Shown here: piece by piece, positions 18,587 to 25,000 of the stretch
Position numbering within the stretch: the stretch's first letter is position 1
Layout of the letters: each line of letters opens with the position of its first letter
Assembly (NCBI GenBank): GCA_963575745.1
Contig: CAUYUJ010005042.1
Location: 1 to 25,000 of the forward strand
Length of the DNA: 25,000 nucleotides
Direction: 5' to 3'
DNA from: Prorocentrum cordatum
Taxonomy: Eukaryota > Sar > Dinophyceae > Prorocentrales > Prorocentraceae
The notes under the pieces: generated by a model
Seen by the model: only the letters and a program-made list of their open reading frames with translations
What the model was told of the DNA's origin: nothing
Database searches by the model: none
Translations under genes and position numbers: made by a program

Positions 18587-18990
18587 TGACTCGCGGGTCG
18601 TTTTCAAAATGTGGCTCTCGCACATTAGTTTCCAACATTTGCAAGGGCTTCACGGATTGAGGGCGGATGGTTTTCAACATGTGGCACTCGCCAACGCGGC
18701 GCACATCCGCTTAAAACGTTCAAGAGATTCACGGATTGAGGACGGATGGTTTTCAAAATGCGGATCTCGCCTTAGCGCGGCGCACATTCGTTTAAACATT
18801 GCAAGAACTTCACGGATTGAGGGCAAACCGTTTTCAACTTGTGGCTCTCGCTTTGCCGCCGCGCACATTCGTTTCAAAAATTTGCAAAGTCTTCACGGAT
18901 TGAGGGCGGACTGAGGGCTTTTCAAATGTGGCGTTCGCCTCAGCGCGGCGCGCATGTTTTCACAACATGTGCAAGCGTTTCAAGGATCAG
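18587..18990. repeat. Tandem repeat of about 80 bp, about 5 copies
   Basis: TTCACGGATTGAGG recurs at 18649, 18728, 18809 and 18892 (79-83 bp apart), with GTTTTCAAAATGTGGCTCTCG and GCGGCGCACATTCGTTT between. The outer copies are partial and diverged; the last has a small duplication of GGACTGAGGGC. Non-coding. Confidence 0.88.
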
Positions 18991-19304
18991 ATCATGAACG
19001 TACCCGAAATGGTGTGCTGGAAGGATTCAAGATTTTGCGGCCGCAACTGTTACGCTGACTCGCTGTTGAAATCCTGGGAATGGCGTTCTGGCACGATTCA
19101 GGATCGTCACGACGCAAAAGTCAGGTAGATTTGTGGCGTTGAAAAAAGAGAACAATGTTTTGGCATGCTTCATGGTCTTCAAGCGGATGTCCTCAAGCGA
19201 GGCAGTTCCCTCAATGAAAATGAACCGTTGGAGGGGCAGATAAAAAAACAGCTGTTTGAAGGGAGGGTTTATATTAACATCGTTGATGACTCTTGGGTTT
19301 ACAC
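18991..19304. other. Unique spacer
   Basis: No gene or repeat recognised. It is more AT-rich than its surroundings (for example GAAAAAAGAGAACAATG near 19140). Confidence 0.4.
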
Positions 19305-19550
19305 TGGTCCTCCTCCTCCTCCTCCTCCTTCTCCTTCCTCGGCTCATCCTCCCATGATGGTACTCCGATCCTGCTCCGCCTCTTCCGTTCCTCCGTCCCT
19401 CCTCCTCACCGCCACCCTCCTCCCATCCGCTTCACTGTTCCCAACCATCCTGTGGTGTAGGGTCCTCGATTTGAAAAAAACGCGCCTCGCGTCACTCCTC
19501 TCTTCCTGCTCCCGCTCATCCCTCCCTTCTCCCATCCCTGCCTGTGCCAT
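19305..19550 (+). repeat. Pyrimidine-rich (TCC)n-like stretch
   Basis: It starts as pure CCT triplets at 19308-19328 and decays into TCC/CTC-rich sequence to about 19550, with a purine break (GATTTGAAAAAAACGCG) near 19470. Confidence 0.7.
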
Positions 19551-19576
19551 CCGCATGCCCATTTACTTCGGCGCAC

Positions 19577-20362
19577 CATTCACTCGTTTTGTGGCCCCAT
19601 TGGGAGCTCCAACTGAGGCCCACATGCAAGGACCCGCATGGCGTCGGAGCCCCGATTTTACACACCCCTCACAAGCTTCGTGGCCCCATAGGGAGGTCCA
19701 GCGAAACCCGAAATGCCAAGGTCCGCATGGCGTCGGCGCCGCAAGTTGGCACACCCCACGCACGCTTCGTTACCCTTATAAGGAGCTCCAGGCAGGCAGC
19801 CAAAATGCATGGGTCCGCATGGAGCCGGCGTCCGATTTCGATACAGCCCTCATGCGCTTCGTGACCCCAAAAGGAGCCTCAGCTAAGGCCCACATGCCAG
19901 GGTCCACGTGGCGTCGGTGCCTCACGTCTGCACACTCATCATACGCTCCGTTGCCTCATAGGGAGCCCCAGCTGAAGCTCACATGCCAGGGCCCGCATGG
20001 CGTCGACGCCCGATTTCGGCGCACCCCTCACACGCTTCGTGGCCACATAGCGAGCTCCAGCTAGGTGCGGGCAATACTTATATCCATATCCAGAGCGTCG
20101 TGCACTTGTTGGGAAGGGGTGCCGCAAGGCCGAGGCACACTGGATATGGATGAAAATCGAACCTTCTGGGGCAAGATGTTTATCGATATCCAGTGCGCCT
20201 CCGGTTTCTGGGGACGAGAGCCCAAAGCTCCAAGACGCACTGGATGTGGATATAACTATTGCCCGCACTAGGGTCCAAATGCCAGGGCCCGCATCGCCTT
20301 GGATGCCTCATTTCGGCACACCCCTCACACGCCGCGTGGCCCCATAGGGAACTCCTGCCCAA
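19577..20362. repeat. Tandem repeat of 89 bp, six copies, split by an insertion
   Basis: The word CCGCATGGCGTCG (or a variant) recurs at 19636, 19725, 19817, 19906 and 19995 (89-92 bp) and again at 20291. Each unit also has GGAGCTCCAGCTGAGGCCCA and CACACGCTTCGTGGCCCCAT. The last gap is 296 bp; removing the 204-bp insert and its 3-bp duplication leaves 89 bp exactly. Confidence 0.93.
20065..20268. mobile_element. 204-bp MITE-like element made of two hairpins
   Basis: Ends are inverted: GTGCGGGCAATACTTATATC at the left matches the reverse complement of the right end, with 3 mismatches in the first 35 bp. It is flanked by TAG at 20062-20064 and 20269-20271, a 3-bp target duplication proven by the interrupted 89-bp repeat. 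A 14-bp word like ATCCATATCCAGTG occurs four times in alternating orientation (20082, 20138, 20182, 20238); copies 1 and 3, and 2 and 4, are exactly 100 bp apart, so the element is a tandem pair of hairpins. No ORF; it needs a transposase from elsewhere. A 3-bp duplication fits PIF/Harbinger or CMC families but the termini match neither clearly. Confidence 0.88.
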
Positions 20363-20480
20363 TCAAGACGGGGGTGGCGAGCATGTCCACCTGGCACGCC
20401 GGAGGAGCAGCGCGGCCCGCGCCGTGTCGCCTCGGTGCTCCCAAGAGGATCAGCTGTTCATAGCTAGTGCCGCCCGATGT
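20363..20480. other. Short spacer
   Basis: GC-rich, no gene or repeat recognised. Confidence 0.4.
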
Positions 20481-20625
20481 CTGGGGAGGGGGAGGAGGCG
20501 GAGGCGGAGGAGGAGGCGGAGGAGGAGGAGTTGGCGGAGGAGGAGGAGGAGGAGGAGGAGGAGCCGGAGGAGGAGGAGAAGGAGGATGAGGAGGAGGAGG
20601 AGGAGGAGGAGAAGGAGGAGCGAGC
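20481..20625 (+). repeat. (GGA)n polypurine tract
   Basis: GGAGGAGGCGGAGG-type triplets with few interruptions. Glu-rich and Leu/Ser-rich frames across it are artefacts. Confidence 0.9.
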
Positions 20626-20769
20626 GCGGCCGAGTTCGCCCGCCTGGTTCTCCGCTCCTTTCTGCCACGTAGCACTGCGGGAGCTCAGCGCCCGCAGGCG
20701 CGTCGCCAGGTCTTCGGGCGGCCCGCGGGACAGGAAGTCAAGGTCAATCCGACGCTGCATGGGACGTAG

Positions 20770-21507
20770 CTGTGCTGGACCCCCAAGCATCCCTCGGAAT
20801 GGGCGACAGTTTCTCAGTTCGCAGCCCCCCAGGGATGGCGAGGTCTCATCTGGGTCTGCGTAGGGCGTCACTCCGCTGGACCCCCAGCAGCCCTCGGAAG
20901 GGGCGACAGTTTCTCAGTTCGCAGCCCCCCAGGGGTTGTCAGGTCTAATCTGAGTCTGCGTAGGACGTCACTCCGCTGGAACCCTCAGCAGCCCTCGGAA
21001 GTGGCGACAGTTTCTCAGTTCGCAGCTCCCCAGGGGTTGTCAGATCTAATCTGAGTCTGCGTAGGGCGTCACTCCGCTGGAACCCTCAGGAGGCACTCGA
21101 AGGTGGCGGCAGCTTCGCAGATCCCAGCCCCCCGACGGATGTTGAGGTCGAATCTGAATCTGCATAGGACGTCACTCTGCGGGCCCCCCGAGCAGCTCTT
21201 CACAAGTGGCGGCAGCTTCGCAGATCTCAGCCCCCGAGGGATGGCGAAGTTTAATGTACGTCTGCGTGGAACGTCACTTCCTTGGACTCCCAAGCAGCCC
21301 TCGAACGTGGCGACAGCTTGGCAGATCGCAGCCCCACAGGGATCGTGAGGTTAAATTTAGGTCTGCGTATGACGTCACTCTGCTGACCCCCCCCCACACA
21401 GCACTCGAACGTGGCGAGGGGTTCGCAGATCGCAGCCCCCCCCCAGAGATTGCGAGGTCTTACTCGGTCTGCGTATGACGCCATTCCGTTGGACCCCTTC
21501 AACAGTC
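20770..21507. repeat. Satellite array C, about 102-bp unit, about 7 copies
   Basis: Unit marks (CCCTCGGAA or CACTCGAA) fall at 20793, 20891, 20992, 21094, 21196, 21298 and 21402. The core GGCGACAGTTTCTCAGTTCG followed by CAGCCCCCCAGGGATGGCGA aligns to array A, and GTCACTCCGCTGGACCCCCA aligns to array B. Divergence grows to the right. Same family as A and B at the same period. Confidence 0.92.
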
Positions 21508-21535
21508 CTTGTCGGCCACTGACTGAAGTGCGAGG

Positions 21536-22090
21536 AAGTCTCGAGCGAGAGCGCCGTTCCTGAGTTCGGGGGCCACTCTGGCCAGGGGTTATCGGAATAC
21601 CGATGGAGAAATATCGAACGGGAGCCCTTGTCGCCGTGTATGGTCCTCCAACAACTTGCCTGACAAAAAAAGGAAACCTCGAGCGAGAGCGCCGTTCCTG
21701 AGTTCGGGGGCCTTCTTGGCCAGGAGCTCTCGGAGTACATCGTGAGGAAGTATCGACCAGGAGCCCTTGTCGTCGTGGCTGAGCCTCCACGCGCTTGATT
21801 GAACTGCGAGGACATCTCGAGCGAGAGCGCCGTTCTTGAGTTCGGGGGCCTCTCTGGCCAGGGTGTCTCGGGGTAAATTGTGAGGAAATGTCGAGCGGGG
21901 GCCGTTGTCGTCGTAGCTGGGCATCCAAGGGCCCTACATTTAGGCTCAAGCCAACGCTCAAGAGGGAGCCTCGTTTGCAGAGACTATGTAGCGGGCGTCG
22001 AGGCGAGAGCGCGCGGAACCGTTTCTGGATACCAGCAATCATTATCCTTTGGAAATGAATATTCAGCAACAACAGCAACAACAACAATCA
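21536..22090. repeat. Higher-order repeat, copy 1
   Basis: Three 138-bp monomers start with TCTCGAGCGAGAGCGCCGTT (or a variant) at 21539, 21677 and 21815. A unique tail follows (AGGCTCAAGCCAACGCTCAA to TTATCCTTTGGAAATGAATA) and ends in a short (CAA)n run at 22064-22088. The same arrangement recurs about 651 bp later. A linker of about 100 bp joins the copies. Confidence 0.9.
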
Positions 22091-22186
22091 ATTAAAGACT
22101 GGTCGCTCTTACTGACACGCGTGTCTTGCATCCAGGATGCCCCAACCCTCGATACCTGCCCACTTCGTTTTCGATTGCACCCGCTT

Positions 22187-22735
22187 TCGTCTCGAGCGAG
22201 AGCGCCGCTCCTGAGTTCGGGGGCCTCTCTGGACAAGGGCTCTCGGAATACCAATTGCAAAATATCATACGGGAGCCCTTGTCGCCGTGTATGGGCCTCC
22301 ACCATCTTTGCCTGAATTACGAGAAAGTCTCAAGGGAGAGTGCCGTTCCTGAGTTCGGGGGCCTTCCTGGCCAGGGGCTCTCGGAGTAAATCGTGAGGAA
22401 GTATCGACCAGGAGCCCTTGTCGTCGTGGCTGGGCCTCCACGCGCTTGACTGAATTTCGGAGACGTTTCGAGCGAGAGCGCCGTTCCTGAGTTCGGGGGC
22501 CTCTCTGGCCAGGGTGTCTCGGGGTAAATTGTAAGGAAATATAAAGCGGGAGCCGTTGTCGTCGTAGCTGGGCCTCCAAGGATCCACTTTTAGACTCAAG
22601 CCAACTCTCGCGCGGGAGCTTCGTTTTCAAAGAAAATGTAGCCAGCGTCGAGGCGAGAGCGCGCGGAGCCGTTTCCGGACATCAATAATAGTTATCCTTT
22701 AAAAATGAGTAAGCAGCAACAGCAACAACAACAAC

Positions 22736-22796
<61 letters not shown>

Positions 22797-22800
22797 GGAA
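22187..22800. repeat. Higher-order repeat, copy 2
   Basis: Monomers at 22190, 22328 and 22466 are again exactly 138 bp apart, and each is more like its partner in copy 1 than like its neighbours. The tail (GACTCAAGCCAACTCTCGCG to TTATCCTTTAAAAATGAGTA) ends in a longer CAA/CAG tract. No coding evidence. Confidence 0.9.
22711..22798 (+). repeat. (CAA/CAG)n microsatellite
   Basis: CAGCAACAG... triplets follow the second higher-order repeat, the expanded equivalent of the short tract at 22064-22088. It reads as poly-Gln in one frame by composition. Confidence 0.92.
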
Positions 22801-23045
22801 TCAGTTTACCCTCATGCGCGATGTTTCCACACGATGCATGCGACCATCAGGATAACCATCCCCATCATGGGGGATTACTGTTCTATAGCGGGGTCCATTA
22901 TTCTCATTCCCAGATCCCCCGCCCAATGAGGTCTTGCAAACACCTCCTCCGAGGAAGTTCAACAGATCCCGCCTCGAACGCGCATGCCCGCGCCTTGCTG
23001 TGCCGATGCAAGACCGCCAGTGGAGCCCCAGCCAAAGGTAAGACA
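22801..23045. other. Unique spacer
   Basis: No gene recognised. A small palindrome, CCATCCCCATCATGGGGGAT, lies near 22856. Confidence 0.4.
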
Positions 23046-23815
23046 CAAGGAAGTCTCGAGAGACAGGATTGCCTTGGTGGGGATGGGGGCTGTCGGCGGC
23101 GAGGAAAGGACCTGGCCCTGAATAGAAAGGGAGGAAATCTCGACCAGGCCACTGTTGTTGTTGGGAGCGGCGCCAATGCTGAAGAGAGTAGGGCGCTAGT
23201 GCAACAAAACGAAGTCTCGAGTGGGAACGATGGATTTGTTGGGACGGCGGTTGCCGGCGGTGAGAAGGAACACCGCCTTGCGCAAGAAGGGAGGAAGCGG
23301 GAGCCGTGGTTTTATCGTGACGGGGGCTGTCGGCGCGAGGAGCAGCACCGTCCTGAGGAAAAAGGGAGGACGCCTCGAGCAGGAGCGTTGTTCTTGCTGG
23401 GAGCGGCGCCGACTTGAAAAAGAGTATCCAGCATAAAACGGGAGGAGGTCTCGAGAGGGAGCGCTGGTTTTGTCGGGACTGCGGTTTTCGGCGGCGAGGA
23501 GGAGCACCACCTTGAGTAAAAAAAGGAAGGATTCTCGTGCGGGAGCGTTGTTGTTGCTGGGGGCGGCGCCGATGGGAGAAAGAGTAGCGCGCCAGTCCAA
23601 GGTAAAACGGGAGGAAGTCTCGAGCGGTAGCGCTGGGTTTGTTGGGACGGCGGCTTTCGGCGGCGACCAAGTGCACCGGCCCTGAGAAAAAAAGGAGGAA
23701 GTCTCGAGCGGGAGCGTCGTTTGTTGTTGGGGGGCCGGTTTTGGCGCCCCCCAAAACTGCTCGAGCATGAGCCTCATTTCCAATGAAAATGTAGCCGGCA
23801 CCAAGGCGAGAGCGT
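23046..23815. repeat. Alternating 76-85-bp repeats sharing the TCTCGAGCG core
   Basis: TCTCGAG-type marks occur near 23054, 23138, 23215, 23297, 23373, 23449, 23533, 23618 and 23702. Two unit types alternate: one with TTGTTGGGACGGCGG and GGCGGCGAGGA, the other with TTGTTGTTGGGAGCGGCGCC. The block closes with GAGCCTCATTTCCAATGAAA and ATGTAGCCGGCACCAAGGCG, which resembles the tails of the two upstream higher-order repeats. Frames on either strand are not supported as coding. Confidence 0.82.
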
Positions 23816-23916
23816 CAATGCGCCTGGGGGGGGTCCAACAATAAAAGTTGTTTGGTGATTAACATTCAACCCCAGATGCCGAGAGATCGAGGAAAGACTA
23901 TCTTCGGAGGTCTGGG

Positions 23917-24070
23917 TCCTCCTCCTCCTCCTCCTCCTCCCTCCTCTTCCTCCTCCTCCTCCTCCTCCTCCTCCTCCCTGCTCCTCCTCCTCTTCCTCCT
24001 CCTCCTCCTCCTCCTCCTCCTCCTCCTCCTCCTCCTCCTCCTCCTCCTCCTCCTCTTCCTCCTCCTCCTG
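23917..24070 (+). repeat. (CTC)n polypyrimidine tract
   Basis: Almost pure CCT triplets with CTT, CCC and CTG interruptions, giving poly-Leu/Ser/Pro or, on the minus strand, poly-Glu/Gly/Arg frames. Confidence 0.93.
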
Positions 24071-24420
24071 CAGGGCGCACGAATGCAGGCTGAGGATCGG
24101 CAGCTCCGAAAGGTTTGGTTTGCAAAGGGTGTGGTTGGCAACGGGCCTTCTGGGCGGGCACACTGGGGGACGGGCGGGGACCTCGATAGAGAGTTCTCCG
24201 CCGCGCCCCGAGGTGGCCCGACGAGGACCGTGTCGTGCCCCCCAGGCCCCACAGGCGACGATCGCAAACCACACCCCCGGCGTCACCACACCCTAGGTAG
24301 TCGCCGAGAGGATCGGGGGCGTCCAAGAGGGGGGGTCCAAGAGGGGCGTGTGCAAATCATGGCCCGAGGCATGTGCGCGGACCAGTGTGGGCCAGAGAAC
24401 GTATTGAAAAAAGTGGAGGC
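24071..24420. other. Spacer, nothing recognised
   Basis: GC-rich; a short duplication GAGGGGGGGTCCAAGAGGG lies at about 24326-24346. No coding evidence. Confidence 0.4.
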
Positions 24421-24630
24421 GCCATGAACACAAGAAGGAACAAAAACACATAAGCAATAACTTTTGGCGCTCCGCGCGGATTTCTCGGAGTCGCGCTGGA
24501 CCCTCTCCCTGGCGCGCGGAGCGCGCCAGGGGCGGCGCCGGAGGCGCCGCCAGGGGGCCCAGGCGCGGATCCAAGAAATCCGCGCGGAGCGCCAAACGTT
24601 TACGCTTATGTGTTTTTTTCTTCCCCACAT
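24421..24630. mobile_element. Foldback element with an internal double hairpin
   Basis: A perfect 23-bp inverted repeat (24463-24485 against 24574-24596; TTTGGCGCTCCGCGCGGATT...) extends outward with lower identity through AAACACATAAGC on both sides. Inside are two adjacent perfect hairpins, each with a 9-bp stem and GGA loop: CTGGCGCGC/GCGCGCCAG at 24509-24529 and GGCGGCGCC/GGCGCCGCC at 24531-24551. A diverged copy is at 10288-10450. No ORF; the mode of spread is unknown. Confidence 0.78.
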
Positions 24631-24696
24631 CCTGAGTGGGGTTCTTGTTTTCCCAGAACATCCTCTCCTCCTCCTCCTCCTCCCGCTTCCTCCACC

Positions 24697-24791
24697 ATCC
24701 CATACTGTATCATACCATACCAATACCATGCCACTCCATACCATACCTTACCATACCATACCATGCATCCACCATCCCATACCATACCATG
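24697..24791 (+). repeat. (CCATA)n microsatellite
   Basis: CCATACCATACC-type pentamers with interruptions (ACTGTATC, CCACTCCA, CATCCACC). A short CTCCTC tract at 24660-24683 precedes it. Confidence 0.88.
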
Positions 24792-24798
24792 CCTTTCC

Positions 24799-25000
24799 TC
24801 ACACCATGTTATTTATCAGGTTTCGTGCCCCTCCCACCCCTCCAGGGAGGCCCCGCCTGAGCGAGCAGGGTATTCGCACACCATGTTATTTATCAGGTTT
24901 CGCGCCCCTCCCACCCCTCCAAGGAGGCCCCGCCTGAGCGAGCAGGGTATTCGCACACCATGTATTTATCAGGTTTCGTGCCCCTCCCACCCCTCCAGGG
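24799..25000. repeat. 77-bp tandem repeat running off the right edge
   Basis: ACACCATG marks at 24801, 24878 and 24955 are exactly 77 bp apart. Units carry TATTTATCAGGTTTCG, CCCCTCCCACCCCTCCAGGG and GCCTGAGCGAGCAGGGTATT and are nearly identical (the third lacks one TT step), so the array is young or homogenised. Its total size cannot be seen. Confidence 0.93.

Noticed and set aside
21937-21950. Possible relict dinoflagellate spliced leader (CATTTAGGCTCAAG)
   Set aside because: It matches the last 14 bases of the leader at 13 positions, but the upstream part does not match and the sister copy near 22590 fits worse; no gene follows.
23221-23804. Ser/Arg/Pro-rich frames in the alternating repeats
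   Set aside because: Repeat units differ by indels that break the frames, and no start or domain is supported.

Overview
The window looks like gene-poor nuclear DNA of a dinoflagellate. This is an inference from its content: a GC-rich Ty1/copia retrotransposon with an odd PPC-bearing domain between protease and integrase and an HVDD reverse-transcriptase box, a LINE ending in an RNase H and Cys-rich tail, and many long tandem arrays. I see no host gene, rRNA, tRNA, CRISPR array or bacterial-type operon. The species cannot be named from the sequence.

Layout. 1-6938: one plus-strand Ty1/copia-like element cut by the left edge: Gag with a CCHC knuckle and a DTG protease, then an MTase-like segment, integrase, reverse transcriptase, RNase H and a separate 217-residue 3' ORF. 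It is interrupted by a -1 frame change at a GGGTTTT heptamer, two T-rich intron-like inserts, two in-frame TAG codons and a 1-nt deletion beside the catalytic Asp of RT, so this copy is probably dead unless some breaks are recoded. 7144-8130: a foldback element and hairpins. 8131-9937: satellite A, about 18 copies of a 102-bp unit. 10288-10907: two more inverted-repeat elements. 11354-11482: a possible RNase H remnant. 11955-12915: satellite B, a diverged relative of A. 12930-13740: polypurine and (CA)n tracts. 14096-17930: a 5'-truncated LINE lying between two (CAT)n tracts. 18100-18500: polypyrimidine DNA. 18587-20362: repeats of about 80 and 89 bp; the second array is split by a 204-bp dimeric-hairpin element with a 3-bp target duplication. 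20770-21507: satellite C, same family as A and B. 21536-23815: higher-order repeats sharing a TCTCGAGCG core. 23917-25000: pyrimidine tract, a double-hairpin foldback element, CCATA repeats and a 77-bp array running off the right edge.

The genes belong to mobile elements, not to a host pathway. The copia products would form a particle (Gag), mature it (protease), copy RNA (RT and RNase H) and insert DNA (integrase). The LINE fragment keeps only the part after its RT. The rest is repeat DNA in which long reading frames arise because unit lengths are often multiples of three and lack stops.
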